From assembly GCA_016801885.1 (NCBI GenBank), contig CM028899.1:19979501-20043500 (forward strand): a stretch of 64,000 bases of DNA, written 5' to 3'. This DNA is from Toxotes chatareus (Eukaryota > Chordata > Actinopteri > Toxotidae). A program made the position numbers and the translations under genes. Under the pieces are notes generated by a model. The model saw only the letters and a list, made by a program, of their open reading frames with translations. It was not told where the DNA came from and made no database searches. Numbering within the stretch: the first letter of the stretch is position 1; each line of letters starts with the position of its first letter. Below, piece after piece: positions 49,504 to 56,517 of this stretch.

Positions 49504-49772
49504 TCAAGGGCTCACTGCATTCCCGTCCAGTGCGCCGTGAGGTTTTGGTTCCAGTTAAACGTGAGGCAGGGGGGGAAAGCTACTTACAGAATGGTGGTCT
49601 GAGGAGAAACTGCTGGTACGGTTTCCAGGTTTAGATGCATACATCTCACGGTGGTTCGGAAACATAGACAGCGACTCGGACAGCAGAGTCCAAACTGTGG
49701 TCCGCCGGCGAGCAATAACAAAGCCGCCGCGAGTAGACACGGAGAAAAGAGCTGGGCAGCCCGCAGCGCCAT
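7178..49772 (-). CDS. pxdn: Peroxidasin (secreted extracellular-matrix haem peroxidase), complete 23-exon gene
   Basis: Coding exons in transcript order: 49772-49588, 39637-39566, 38288-38217, 34863-34792, 32536-32465, 29694-29623, 28569-28400, 26170-26053, 25724-25555, 24659-24387, 23752-23477, 21773-21661, 21355-21199, 20430-20322, 17568-17411, 15024-14018, 13874-13378, 13141-13007, 12677-12469, 9880-9769, 9665-9533, 8495-8382, 7321-7178. They sum to 4440 nt (1479 residues). Every junction is GT-AG and keeps frame. Domains by residue: signal peptide 1-28, LRRNT 30-60, LRRs 62-181, LRRCT 182-238, Ig 239-607, peroxidase about 697-1260, processing site RGRR 1328-1331, coiled coil about 1375-1405, VWC about 1425-1464. 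Haem and catalytic residues D820, H821, R972, E975 and H1069 are present. In known peroxidasins the enzyme makes hypobromous acid that cross-links collagen IV in basement membrane. Nothing looks broken. Thyroid and myeloperoxidase lack the LRR/Ig front end. Confidence 0.97.
7322..8381. other. pxdn intron 22
   Basis: No exon seen. It contains plus-strand G runs at 7337-7350 and about 7997-8004 and a (GT)n run at about 8316-8334. Overlapping open frames on both strands look random. Confidence 0.7.
8382..8495 (-). CDS. pxdn: pxdn exon 22: coiled coil end and start of VWC domain
   Basis: An exact 38-codon, phase 0-0 exon. It encodes IKRLEARLSKTDC, then WKKDSCTTCECR, the opening CxxCxC of a von Willebrand factor C domain. 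Codon context and the GTATGT donor agree with the family. Confidence 0.93.
8496..9532. other. pxdn intron 21
   Basis: No exon seen. It carries an (AT)n/(AC)n compound microsatellite at about 8627-8665 and (GT)n near 9490-9515, the latter just inside the exon 21 donor. Confidence 0.7.
9533..9665 (-). CDS. pxdn: pxdn exon 21: linker and start of C-terminal coiled coil
   Basis: It encodes VEETVDTLINVTLTSKK, then INDFQDFVSDMQKTITSLRK. The second half has heptad-like hydrophobics that continue into exon 22. Asn-Val-Thr is a potential N-glycosylation site. The first half diverges from mammals, as expected for a linker. The donor is GTGCGT, in phase 0. Confidence 0.9.
9769..9880 (-). CDS. pxdn: pxdn exon 20: proprotein convertase site
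   Basis: It encodes DCRTKGQFNALSYHFRGRRS, then AEHSYRDDKPA. RGRR ends at residue 1331 and matches the position where human peroxidasin is cut by furin-like proteases (R1336). It leaves in phase 2. The donor GTGACA is non-optimal. Confidence 0.92.
9881..12468. other. pxdn intron 19
   Basis: About 2.6 kb. Besides the interspersed repeat at about 10522-10800, it holds AT-rich sequence with no recognised exon or RNA gene. Confidence 0.7.
10522..10800. repeat. Teleost interspersed repeat with degenerate telomere-like CCTAAAC core
   Basis: A (CA)n start is followed by 'ggtcattctgtggttgtgag', a degenerate tandem of CCTAAAC/CCTAACC-like units at about 10611-10660, and 'accctcaaacagacctttga', ending near another (CA)n. 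I recall this arrangement as a very common repeat in teleost genomes, so it is not good evidence for an old chromosome end. Exact ends are approximate. Confidence 0.6.
12469..12677 (-). CDS. pxdn: pxdn exon 19: end of peroxidase domain
   Basis: It encodes FWYENPGVFTPAQLTQLKQ, then CDNGDNITRIQQDVFRVAEL and the DCCE end of the catalytic region, whose cysteines form disulfides in known family members. It leaves in phase 1 at a GTAAGG donor. Confidence 0.95.
13007..13141 (-). CDS. pxdn: pxdn exon 18: peroxidase domain continued
   Basis: A 135-nt exon encoding RLYGTPLNIDLFPALMAEDL, then GSRLGPTLMCLLATQFKRLRDGD. The donor is GTACAG. It is phase 2-2 and joins to FWYENPG in the next exon. Confidence 0.95.
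13142..14017. other. pxdn introns 17 and 16 flanking exon 17
   Basis: Two short introns (13142-13377 and 13875-14017) surround exon 17 inside this span. Neither holds anything beyond splice signals. Confidence 0.7.
13378..13874 (-). CDS. pxdn: pxdn exon 17: peroxidase core with proximal histidine
   Basis: A 497-nt exon for residues 1033-1197. TAAFRFGHTLINP carries proximal His1069 (human H1074). NIQRGRDHGIPPYNDYR is the peroxidase C-terminal signature. It enters in phase 0 and leaves in phase 2. Confidence 0.96.
14018..15024 (-). CDS. pxdn: pxdn exon 16: main peroxidase core
   Basis: A 1007-nt exon for residues 697-1032. WGQFLDHDLDS holds Asp820 (covalent haem link) and His821 (distal His), corresponding to human D826 and H827. 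GDHRANEQLGL holds catalytic Arg972 and the second haem-linking Glu975, corresponding to human R977 and E980. The calcium-loop region SYIDASNVYGS is intact, as are the cysteines around GCTAHRR and CNNLQHPMWG. It ends HWLPK in phase 0 at a GTAACA donor. Confidence 0.97.
15025..17410. other. pxdn intron 15
   Basis: It contains a 38-bp (GT)n run at 15326-15364, a (GACA)n/(CA)n tract at about 15517-15549, T-rich tracts near 15845-15935 and a (CAG)6 run at about 17170-17188. The short Leu-rich minus-strand frame over the CAG run has no splice or family support. Confidence 0.65.
15326..15364. repeat. (GT)n microsatellite
   Basis: About 19 uninterrupted GT units in pxdn intron 15, among the longest dinucleotide runs in the window. 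Confidence 0.95.
17411..17568 (-). CDS. pxdn: pxdn exon 15: N-terminal edge of the peroxidase region
   Basis: It encodes [31 protein letters not shown], then GLMVDTNGT. The donor is GTGAGG after ACGG. The minus-strand open frame continues past it into the intron, but the peroxidasin text NGT|AFRYNDL resumes in exon 16, which fixes the boundary. Phase 2 in, phase 1 out. Confidence 0.94.
17569..20321. other. pxdn intron 14
   Basis: It contains a retrotransposon-type 3' tail (about 17730-17870). The rest is AT-rich with short (TG)n tracts near 20240-20300. The 181-codon plus-strand frame starting at 17720 runs through the repeat tail and has no family resemblance. Confidence 0.65.
17730..17870 (+). 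repeat. 3' tail of a non-LTR retrotransposon or SINE
   Basis: The plus strand reads 'gctgctgtaacaactgaatt', 'tccccgttgtgggatgaata', 'aagtctatc', then a (TTATC)n tail at 17848-17868. This is the well-known tail shared by many fish LINE/SINE insertions. Only the 3' end is clear; the 5' end is uncertain. Confidence 0.65.
20322..20430 (-). CDS. pxdn: pxdn exon 14: linker between Ig and peroxidase domains
   Basis: This 109-nt exon encodes SREGDTFVSTSIEQAIR, then VDSAIESTRRRLFDG. It corresponds to the helical linker ahead of the peroxidase domain. It enters in phase 1 and leaves in phase 2. No Ig or peroxidase signature lies inside it. Confidence 0.93.
20431..21198. other. pxdn intron 13
   Basis: It contains a (GACA)n tract at about 20447-20470 and an open, splice-flanked, exon-like segment on the minus strand at 20682-20868, annotated separately. 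No other feature. Confidence 0.65.
20682..20868 (-). other. Exon-like open segment inside pxdn intron 13 (unassigned)
   Basis: The minus strand has a plausible acceptor (pyrimidine stretch, then TTTTCAG), 187 nt open in one frame, and a strong donor G|GTAAGA. It encodes WHTKMMTECARNVFAPAPGG, then KLKLKSLTGLSWKEG and about 27 more residues. I recognise no family. Spliced between pxdn exons 13 and 14 it would be out of frame: the entry codons read GTG GCA CAC TAA. If used, it would be a stop-introducing (poison) exon, part of another transcript, or a decayed insertion. Chance is also possible. Confidence 0.25.
21199..21355 (-). CDS. pxdn: pxdn exon 13: Ig domain 4, second half
   Basis: It encodes DGVQVTESGKFHISPEG, then DAGRYECVARNPIGYQ with the second Ig cysteine, ending SMVLTVT. 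It leaves in phase 1 at a GTAAGA donor. Confidence 0.95.
21661..21773 (-). CDS. pxdn: pxdn exon 12: Ig domain 4, first half
   Basis: It encodes VTPVFTNAPRDLTVESGQDV, then QIPCSAQGQPQPVLTWNK. The donor GTTAGA is weaker than its neighbours, but the join to exon 13 (K|DGVQVTESGKF) is exactly the family sequence and is in phase 0. Confidence 0.93.
21774..23476. other. pxdn intron 11
   Basis: It contains a C-rich tract at about 22419-22441, (CA)n at about 22986-23004 and a (CTC)n run at about 23310-23335, which lies opposite the Gly-rich end of a spurious minus-strand frame. No exon seen. Confidence 0.65.
23477..23752 (-). CDS. pxdn: pxdn exon 11: Ig domain 3
   Basis: A single 276-nt phase 1-1 exon. 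It starts IPQFTVTPQDQSVLEG, with FPCEASG, VIAWTRGG and GQYECQAVS carrying the Ig Cys-Trp-Cys triad. The longer minus-strand frame on both sides is only intron read-through. Confidence 0.95.
23753..25554. other. pxdn introns 10 and 9 flanking exon 10
   Basis: Introns 23753-24386 and 24660-25554. They contain poly-A near 23877-23890, a C/A-rich tract at about 24790-24825 and (GT)n at about 25250-25266. No further exons. Confidence 0.65.
24387..24659 (-). CDS. pxdn: pxdn exon 10: Ig domain 2
   Basis: The whole I-set domain lies in one 273-nt phase 1-1 exon. It starts RPSFVIQPQNTEVLVGESV. The first cysteine is in LECSATG, the tryptophan in VSWTKGD and the second cysteine in GGQYTCFASNN. The symmetrical phase is typical of shuffled Ig exons. 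Confidence 0.95.
25555..25724 (-). CDS. pxdn: pxdn exon 9: Ig domain 1, second half
   Basis: It encodes SRLNLLEDGTLMIQDTRETD, then the DQGVYQCMAKN signature with the second Ig cysteine, and ends in YFGAP. It leaves in phase 1 at a GTAAGT donor. Confidence 0.95.
26053..26170 (-). CDS. pxdn: pxdn exon 8: Ig domain 1, first half
   Basis: This 118-nt exon holds the first I-set Ig strand set: ITSEPQDVDV, then VYFTCRAEGNPKPQIIWL with the first Ig cysteine and the core tryptophan. It enters in phase 1 and leaves in phase 2 inside the turn after the tryptophan. Confidence 0.94.
26171..28399. other. pxdn intron 7
   Basis: It contains a (TC)n run at about 26742-26777, a (GGAG)n tract at about 27188-27211 and G runs near 28097-28105 and 28365-28373. 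No exon or RNA gene recognised. Confidence 0.65.
28400..28569 (-). CDS. pxdn: pxdn exon 7: LRR C-terminal cap
   Basis: This 170-nt exon encodes residues 182-238. It begins RLDSNALNCDCELLWL and carries the paired CDC cysteines, a mid-domain TCDYP cysteine and the final EELNC cysteine typical of an LRRCT. It ends in phase 1 at a GTACGG donor. Confidence 0.95.
29623..29694 (-). CDS. pxdn: pxdn exon 6: fifth leucine-rich repeat
   Basis: A 72-nt phase 2-2 exon encoding LFLHNNRITQLVPGTF, then SHLQAMKR. The acceptor is GCTCAG and the donor GTAAGT. The last repeat feeds directly into the LRR C-cap exon. Confidence 0.95.
29695..32464. other. pxdn intron 5, containing a LINE fragment
   Basis: About 2.8 kb. 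The upper half is dominated by a decayed L2-type LINE (separate entry). The lower half (29695 to about 31100) is AT-rich with nothing recognised. Confidence 0.7.
31140..32330 (-). mobile_element. Decayed L2-type non-LTR retrotransposon, reverse transcriptase fragment
   Basis: Minus-strand translation gives scattered RT blocks in the right order. GDILPTGF lies near 31765-31790, LKSVVVKPCL near 31655-31690, FQSG near 31510-31530, LNLSAAF near 31395-31420, and GVPQGSICGSLLFNI, the RT GVPQGS block, at about 31205-31249, followed by HMLPPAQII. Blocks are separated by stops and frameshifts, and no intact YADD motif was found, so it is dead. It lies in the same orientation as pxdn. Clade (L2 rather than Rex1 or CR1) is from motif memory. 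Confidence 0.75.
32465..32536 (-). CDS. pxdn: pxdn exon 5: fourth leucine-rich repeat
   Basis: A 72-nt phase 2-2 exon encoding LYLHFNNIESLEPESF, then SHLPKLER. The acceptor is TCTCCAG and the donor GTAAGT. Confidence 0.95.
32537..34791. other. pxdn intron 4
   Basis: It contains poly-T at about 33129-33142, a C run at 33567-33581, a G-rich (GGGGTG)n stretch at about 34423-34441 and a (CAG)n run at about 34727-34746. No exon recognised. Confidence 0.65.
34792..34863 (-). CDS. pxdn: pxdn exon 4: third leucine-rich repeat
   Basis: A 72-nt phase 2-2 exon encoding LYLYKNEIQSIDRQAF, then KGLVSLEQ. The acceptor is CTTTCAG and the donor GTAAGT. The wording is close to vertebrate peroxidasin LRR3. 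Confidence 0.95.
36605..36703. mobile_element. Short terminal-inverted-repeat element (MITE-like)
   Basis: The ends AGAGGTCTTCAACA (36605-36618) and TGTTGAAGACCCCT (36690-36703) are inverted copies matching at 13 of 14 positions, about 99 bp apart. Size and TIRs fit a non-autonomous DNA transposon. The end sequence resembles a fish repeat I recall, but I found no clear target-site duplication. Confidence 0.5.
37088..37140. repeat. (GT)n followed by G-runs
   Basis: About 17 GT units followed by GGGGGGAGG and a G-run in pxdn intron 3. Prone to slippage and, on the plus strand, to G-quadruplex formation. Confidence 0.9.
38217..38288 (-). CDS. pxdn: pxdn exon 3: second leucine-rich repeat
   Basis: A 72-nt phase 2-2 exon encoding LLNNNHIRRIPRGAFEDL and the following residues ENLKY. 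It shows the LRR asparagine ladder. The acceptor is TTCTTCACAG and the donor GTGAGC. Confidence 0.95.
38289..39565. other. pxdn intron 2
   Basis: No exon or recognised repeat beyond a short (GT)n run near 39313-39328. Confidence 0.65.
39566..39637 (-). CDS. pxdn: pxdn exon 2: first leucine-rich repeat
   Basis: This 72-nt exon runs phase 2 to phase 2. It encodes LDLRFNKIKDIQPGSF followed by RRLKNLNT, one LRR with an LxLxxN core. The acceptor is TTCTACAG and the donor GTAAGT. About 10 kb of intron 1 separates it from exon 1. Confidence 0.95.
39638..49587. other. pxdn intron 1 (9.95 kb)
   Basis: The longest intron, as usual for a first intron that may hold regulatory DNA. It contains a (CTGC)n run at about 41693-41714, poly-T at about 42282-42300, a short C run near 43752-43760, poly-A near 46981-46997 and a 28-bp (AC)n run at about 49473-49500. 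No nested gene, tRNA or hairpin RNA was recognised. Conserved enhancers cannot be judged without alignment. Confidence 0.6.
49588..49772 (-). CDS. pxdn: pxdn exon 1: start, signal peptide, LRRNT
   Basis: The ATG at 49772-49770 has a good context (G at -3 and G at +4). It is followed by a leader with a hydrophobic core LLAAALLLLAG, ending near residue 28. The LRR N-cap follows, with Cys31, Cys35, Cys37 and Cys44 in a Cx3CxCx6C pattern. The exon ends in phase 2 at a consensus GTAAGT donor. The next residues continue smoothly into LDLRFN of exon 2. Confidence 0.93.
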
Positions 49773-50100
49773 TGCTAGCAGTGAGCCGAGCCGAGCACAG
49801 ACCGCCAGCTGCCCCTCTCACACACTAACAGCACGCTCACTCGACTGGGAGAGACAGAGAGACAGAGGGAGAGAGAGAGAGAGAGTGAGACAGACAGGGA
49901 GAGAGAGAGAAGTGGGGCAGTGTTACAGTCCTGTGCGAGGGCAAGTCCAACAGAAAGCTGAGTGGACCAACTTTCTGAGTATTGACTTTAATGCTGTTAC
50001 ACGAGACGCCAATTAGAAACATGTGTCCTCAGGTGTAGCTAAAGATATGCGGTTTGTACCTTTAAGTTATGAAGAAGAGCAAATTTCAAATTTTGCTACA
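49773..50100 (-). promoter_or_regulatory. pxdn: pxdn 5' UTR and probable promoter-proximal region
   Basis: Sequence immediately upstream of the ATG. Exon 1 and its flank (about 49690-49830) are locally CpG-rich relative to the rest of the window. An imperfect (GA)n/(TC)n tract lies at 49850-49911, and an inverted CCAAT-like ATTGGC occurs near 50010. No TATA box was found at a convincing position. The transcription start is unknown. The TC tract ends in CCCAG on the minus strand and could also serve as a splice acceptor. Confidence 0.4.
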
Positions 50101-50844
50101 GCGCCCCCTCTCCCCTCCCCAGTCCCGTAATTTGGTATAACGTTAGTAACCCGTCTGCAATTTGTCATGATCCTAAAATTGGTTATTGCTATAATAAATT
50201 AGCGGTATTTGGAGCACGCTCTGGAACTCAGGTTAATGTTTTTGAAAACTGTCCATTTTGATGTATGAGAGGTGTCATTTAGGACATGGCTCCGTTCCAT
50301 TCAGGTGATGTGGAAAATACAGATCCTTCAGTAAAAGTAGCAAATAGCAAAGTTTAAAACATAACTTCATTACGGGGTGAAGTCATGCATTCAAAATCAT
50401 GTCTAGGTGAAAGCACGGAGGAATCAAAGTCTGCAGAAAATATCAAAAGTAAAGCGACATGTGCAGGCCTCTGTTAGTGTTACTGTATTATTTGATCAGT
50501 GCTTTAGCTGGTTAAAGTGGAGCAAATTCTAACTGCTTGACATACTTTTGGTCTCTTTAATATGTGCAAAGTCATAGAAAGCTGTAGCTGTCACAGAGAT
50601 GTAGTAAAGTAAACGAAATGTAACAAAGTAGGTGAAGTAGTATAAAATGTTCAGAGGAAGTAATCAACCTTAAAGGTTACGTTTTTCTTACAACCTTCAC
50701 AGAATGTTTCAGGAATGTTAAGAAAACCTTCCTCCGTTACCATTGGGAAGCATTAACAGTGGGGATCCAATGAACGTTACCACACCCTTCATGCAGAGAT
50801 GCAGTGTTTACAAAACATCAGTACATTCCCCAAATGTTTGCTGG

Positions 50845-50880
<36 letters not shown>
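50845..50880. repeat. (GATA)9 microsatellite
   Basis: Nine uninterrupted GATA units upstream of pxdn, likely length-polymorphic. Confidence 0.95.
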
Positions 50881-50881
<1 letters not shown>

Positions 50882-52689
50882 AAGATCTGCTCTATTTTCC
50901 TGCACACATTAAAGAACATACGCTTTGCTTGAGGCGTAAAGCTCAAGGGTATTTGTTTCCCTTCACTACCTCCACCTTCTCTCCAAGAATGAAAATGGTG
51001 TTTAAAATATTCCACTACCAAAGTCACACCAGTGTGCCAGAAATTAGACCCTGCCACTGGTATACCTAAATGAAATACAGTCATTAATAAAATTAGTAAT
51101 GTTCCCTGCTCTTGTTCTGACAAGTTGACACATCTGCATTGAGAAAACGACCTTTAGGGAAGGTTTCTTTAAATTAGGTGAAATATGAACATACTGAACA
51201 AAGAATGTAAAGAAAAGTCATAGTTTCAGTTATTTTGGAGGGCCCCTGGTGGCCCCTGTTGGTGGCTGCAGGGCCTGCCAATAATATTTTTTGTTTTGTC
51301 CCAAAAGAGCTGAAGTAGTGATGATGTGTTCTGAAAAATAAGAAATCCAGCTACCATTAGCAACAGTACAAGGTCATGTTTCATGCCTTAGAGCTATGTC
51401 TAATAAATATTTAGTTCAGTTTAATTTAAATTCACCTCCTATTCTGTCAGTGAACAATGTAAAGCTAAGGTAACTCTTGAGTTCTGACAGACAGGCCAAT
51501 TAACATTTGATCAGTCACAGGTGTGCAGGATAAACATGTCCAACTGGTGCACCAATCAGAAATGAGAATAGGGCCTAAATCATGTATAAACTAGAATTTA
51601 AATGTACAAACCAGTACAAATAAGTTGACATTTTGAAGCAGCATGAAGTCACTGTCAAACTTTACCTACAGAATTCTTCCTCTTCTTCTTCCTCATCTTC
51701 TTCTGTTCTTATTATCTTATTATACTACTGTGTTCTTATCATAAATTATTATTATTTTTATTACGCCACAGCGTTGCTTTGTTAATAATTTGGGTTTGCT
51801 GACATCTGCTGGCACATGCTGAAATAGCACTACATATGAAAAAATTCTCAACCTTACAGGCCTTGCACATGACTGTTCTTTAAATAATATTTGATCAGTT
51901 TAAAGGCATTAGTTTAAGGAGCAATGTGTAATGGAGGGGGGTGGGGGGCAGTAGTGTAAGAAACTGTGGTAAGAAACAAGGAAATGCACTCTTTGGTCCC
52001 TCCTCCCTCCTCACCTGGACTGGCCATCAGGCACACTGGGGACAAATCTGTGCTCCTGCATCGGTGGACCAGTGAATCGTCAAAAAACCCATAAACCTTT
52101 TTCCTGCCCTCTCTGTGTACATGTCACTTGGGGTGCTGCAGAGAGTGCTGCTGAATGACAGGCACTGGGCTCACTGGCCACTCACAACCAAGGTTCAACC
52201 TTTACCCTCTTATTGTTAGACTGAAGATGACATTTCACACCCAGTTTACCCAGTCTGAGAGACAGGGAAGATGTGATGGAGGCAGGAATAGAGGATGAGC
52301 AACGATAGGTCAAGGAGCGTAAGGGAGAGGGAGCTAAAGCAGCAGCTCCAGAGGATGACTGCAACACAGGGTTACAGCCAACTCACAGTTACTACCTCTC
52401 ATGTTGGACTGAGGGCAGGTTGGACTCTACAGTGTCTCACCGTCCCCTCTTTAGGTACAAAGTAGTATAATGAGACACGACTGGTTGAGATTCTAACTTC
52501 AGTGGATATCTGTGCAACACAATACAAAGACAATACAAAACATCAAAACTGTTATTTGTTCACGTTCTGTTGATAATCGTACTTAATTTTTAAACGTTTT
52601 AAACTAAAATGCTTACATATATATACTATATATCACATTTAACTGTAAAACGAGTGATAGGTACTCTACGGAAAGCTACTTATTTCAAT

Positions 52690-53045
52690 CAGTGCCTGAC
52701 AGCCTCAGCCCTGTTTTCCATCATGGAGCTGCTCTCCAAAACCCATTACTTACAACCTATAAGCAGACTGGCGTTTGCAATTTAAGCCACTCAGCAGCAG
52801 CAGCAGCTCACCAACATTCACATACATACAGCCTGCTGATTGGTCTATTATGTCAGATTGGAATATCGTTCCACATCCGTCTTCCTGATTGCTGTATTGT
52901 GTGGGTGAGAGGTAGATGTGTCTGCTGTTGCTGGCACACTGCTGTGTCATTGTTAGCATTTCCACCGCTAACAATGCTGTCCCGTTACTATTGTTAGCAT
53001 TTCCACACCCTGACAGACTGAAGGCACAGATTAACTCGGGAAGCA
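52690..53045 (+). repeat. Interspersed repeat, copy A
   Basis: Homologous to copy B at about 59695-60045 in the same orientation. Shared blocks in order include 'atggagct', 'caatttaag', 'ctgattggt-tattat', 'ctgattg-ctgta-tgtgtg', 'gttgctggcac', 'attgttagcatttccac' and 'gacagactgaaggca'. Copy A carries a second 'ttgttagcatttccac' block. No coding capacity. Family not identified; probably a SINE or non-autonomous DNA element. Confidence 0.6.
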
Positions 53046-53763
53046 TTGTTTCAGCATGTTCTGGTTTCCCCAGTAAACTAACATATTCTGTGGACTGTGG
53101 TATTTTATTCACACAGAGCTATAGTAAAAACTCCATCAATGCTCACTGGTGCATGTTCTATTCATATAAGCTATTATTGCTCTTCATAAGGTACACATTA
53201 TGTGTCAGTTAAACTAAATCTAAGTCTCCTGGTTTATCTGCCACTGACAACACCTTCATGACCTGCATGACCTGTCATTCTCTTAAGGCACTTTGGGATT
53301 TCCCATCTTCTCATTGTCCCAAATTACTACATTATTTAGCTTTGAGTTCCACCATCTGTGCAAAGTCTGGGTCATTGCATCATCAATATTAACATTATAA
53401 TAAGGTCATGAAGTGTGCCGTAAATTACTTTTTGCCAAGGATCATGAAAAGTGAAACAATGCAAATCCAGAAGTCCAAAGAAGATAGGGAATATGTGCAA
53501 AATGTTCTGGATCCTGTCTAGGTAAAGGAATACACATCAGTGGACTCTCTGCGGAGTTCTTTATGCACAGATTAATGAGCAGGTTTCTGTCTTTGAAAGT
53601 TGTACCTGAAATCTTTGTTCCTTGCACTTTGATATTTGACCACGGCATTTATGAAAATCAGGACTTTGATAATTATTCCTCTAGACATGTTACAATGATT
53701 AAAATTACAGTACCCTGAGGCACACCGGAGGAAAAATTGTTAAGGTTTATACCACATACTCAC

Positions 53764-53830
53764 AGTGTCCTCAGTTTGGCTCCAGTTGTGGTCCTTTGTC
53801 GTGTGTCTCTCCCTCCTGTCTTCCTCTACA
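53764..53830 (-). other. Candidate untranslated exon upstream of pxdn
   Basis: On the minus strand, CTTTGTTGACAG precedes and GTGAGTATG follows a 67-nt segment. Two of the three frames contain a stop, so it would be non-coding. It lies about 4 kb upstream of the pxdn start codon. The TC-tract acceptor just before the pxdn ATG (about 49848) could receive it. Purely a splice-signal inference and may be fortuitous. Confidence 0.2.
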
Positions 53831-54499
53831 CTGTCAACAAAGACAAATCCAATAGAGGTTAAAATGCCAAAAATGCAACCTAAGGTCCTGTAACCTTTCA
53901 TAGATACACAGAAAGTCTTTAAAAGTTCATTTTAATTTGAAAATAAACTGGGATAATCACAGTATGCAAATGTATTAGTGCCGATGTCAGGGATCATGCA
54001 GGGTTCAGTATGAACTGTCTGCTGATTGTTTTTCAGAGAAAAAAAACAATACTAAACTGCTGTAATACTGTTTCAAGATGAGATGTGCTCTGGAACAAGA
54101 GAGAAGAGGACCTTCTAAGCTTCTTTTATTGCTCTGTTGTCAAGTGGATTATTGTGGCCAAATGACAAACTGAACTGACTGCATCTGAATCTTAATTAAT
54201 AAGCTGGTCACACAGAGGCATTTCAATAAAACGTGTACCATAAAATTGTGGTAAAAGTAAAAGGATCGTTTGAGGATAACTTGCAAATCAGTGGCTATGT
54301 TTATCACTCGATTGAACTTTAACTGTAATGAATCATCTGCACTGGGTGAGGTGCACCTGTGGCGTAACGGCCTCATGTGTGGTTTGGGTTTGTTGCCATC
54401 TGCTGGTGGAGAGTTCATTCTAACTGGTTTTGGACATCAGTATGAAATGAGCACACAAAATAAATCACTTTACAGGCGTCTGGCAACACATTTTTTTTC

Positions 54500-54505
54500 T
54501 TTATT
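54500..54505 (-). terminator. myt1l: Probable myt1l polyadenylation signal
   Basis: Plus-strand TTTATT gives AATAAA on the minus strand, about 2.55 kb beyond the myt1l stop codon. A second AATAAA at 56604-56609 could give a shorter 3' UTR. Confidence 0.45.
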
Positions 54506-56477
54506 CTGAGTAAGATGTGTCAACATCCAGCATGACAAAAATTGTACAAAGTTCACAATTTATAAATGAAATATCACAGCAACTTGTGATCTCACACATT
54601 TATAGCAAAATTAAAATGTCAACAAATCCATGCTGTGTAGTACAAAAATAAATCAAACTTCAGTTCCACAGAGAGCACAATAGTTTATACAAAATCCTGT
54701 CTTTGTTAATGGTCACTGAAATCAATCTCAAAATGAATTGGCTCAAATAAAATAATAAACTCTGATGAATTCACAATAATTTATATGAAAAGTCAGCATT
54801 CTAAATACTTGACAACCTTTTTGTGTTCCCTATAGATAGTCACAGATAACTCTTTTCAGATTTGTTATTTATGTACCAACATCAGATGAGCAGCCAGTTT
54901 GTGCTTTAAAACCCCTTTTCCATTTTTACTGATAATGAGAATTAATTCAAAAACTGGTACTAGCTATTACTCTACTGAAGCAATACTATATTGGCAAAAA
55001 GCTGCAGACACGATGCTGTGGAAAAAGGCGTATGCAGTCATGGATGATGGGTAGTAGAGTCCTGAAAGAGGACAGTAAAGTACAATAGATGAGATTCAAT
55101 TAGGTGAACAACAAGCACCTTTTGCATTAGCTCTCAAAAAGGCAAATTCTGAACATGATCGCTAACAACTAGAACAACAGAATGGAGGGGTGCATACAGT
55201 CAGGCGTACGGGCGGTACGCTGGATCGTATCACCCCTCGAAGGTCTCATTTCACCAGACCTTTTCTTCTGCTTTTTTTAAAACCTTGAATTGATTGACTA
55301 TTTAATCCTTTGTACAGTGATTAGATATAAAGTGCTGCTGGGGGATAACTTCATCTTCCTAAAACATAGCAAAAATGAAAGAACATTGTTAATGTTTTTA
55401 CACTTGATAATAGCCTACAGTATAACTGCTATGGTTATAATCATCCTCTTCTCTGATTTCAAGTCCCTGTTCTTCCTCTCTCAGTGGTACTAAATCCACA
55501 CCTACAGTGGCTCCAAGCAGTTGGTTGCTCCAATCGTGTGCCAAAGAGGTCACCTGGAAAATTGCACGCCGCCGTACGTAAGGATAATATCTTCAAGGAC
55601 AAGTGCAAATAGTCTACTGGCACATAAGTGGGGACAGTGACCCTGTAAGTCCCGCTGTCATACTCTATAAATACTCTTTACAAAACCCTCTGAAACCCTC
55701 CTTTTAGGTGCTCGGGTACTGCTTTTAGTTCCTGTAAGAACATCAAAACATGGAAACGAAGGTGTCCCTGTGCAAAATCGTACAGAAAAAAAGTGGAACT
55801 CATATACTTTCCCTTCTAAATCTCAATGTCCAGGTTCCCTCCTCTTTTTTAAAAAGACTTTTGTATTAAAAGATTTGTATAAAAATCAATATTTTACATA
55901 GGCTATATTAAAAAGATTCATGTTACCCCGCTATGCTTATAAACAAGAAATTGCATATACCCAACCTTTTTTTTTTTCCTTTGCAGATTGCATCCTGTAT
56001 CTACTATAAACAAATGATTTAATTATTATATTGCTGAGACGTTTCTTGATCCTAGCAACACAGGTCTTGAGATTGAGCAGATTTGATACTTAGAAAGGCT
56101 AGAATGTGGTCTAGGTCATTGTCTTTACACATCATTTCTATTTGAGATTAGTTAAGGATGAGCATGTGAACATGCATGCACCGCACAGATGTGTTCCTCT
56201 AGGAATTAACTGGCTCTCCTAGATAATGGGATTTCCACCATCGGGTTTCCGTGTAGTGATGTTTACAATATAACTGTTCATACATACATTCATACATACA
56301 TCAGGTCAGTTTCCTCTCAGGATTCATTTACAGCACCAATTAAAAATGCCCCCACCTACAGCTACACATCTTTTTTTTTTTTTTTCATCAAAACAAAACA
56401 CAAACGTTTCTCAAGCATTGTCAGAAAATAAAGCAATTCGCAAACCAGTTCTTGTTCTTGAACAATCTACACGCAAG

Positions 56478-56517
56478 AAGAAGAAGAAGAAGAAGAAGAA
56501 GTAGAAGAAGAAGAAGA
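56478..56517. repeat. (AAG)n microsatellite in the myt1l 3' UTR
   Basis: A run of AAG units with one interruption (TAG), inside the inferred 3' UTR. Confidence 0.9.

Larger units (their letters stand above)
50101..54480. other. Intergenic region between pxdn 5' end and myt1l 3' end
   Basis: It contains a (GATA)9 microsatellite at 50845-50880, a TTC-rich tract at about 51669-51710, an interspersed repeat at about 52690-53045 and a splice-flanked candidate exon at 53764-53830. No coding exon recognised. Confidence 0.6.

Noticed and set aside
7178..49772. Thyroid peroxidase or myeloperoxidase as identity of the peroxidase gene
   Set aside because: Those proteins lack five LRRs, four Ig domains and a VWC domain. 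The combination here is diagnostic of peroxidasin.
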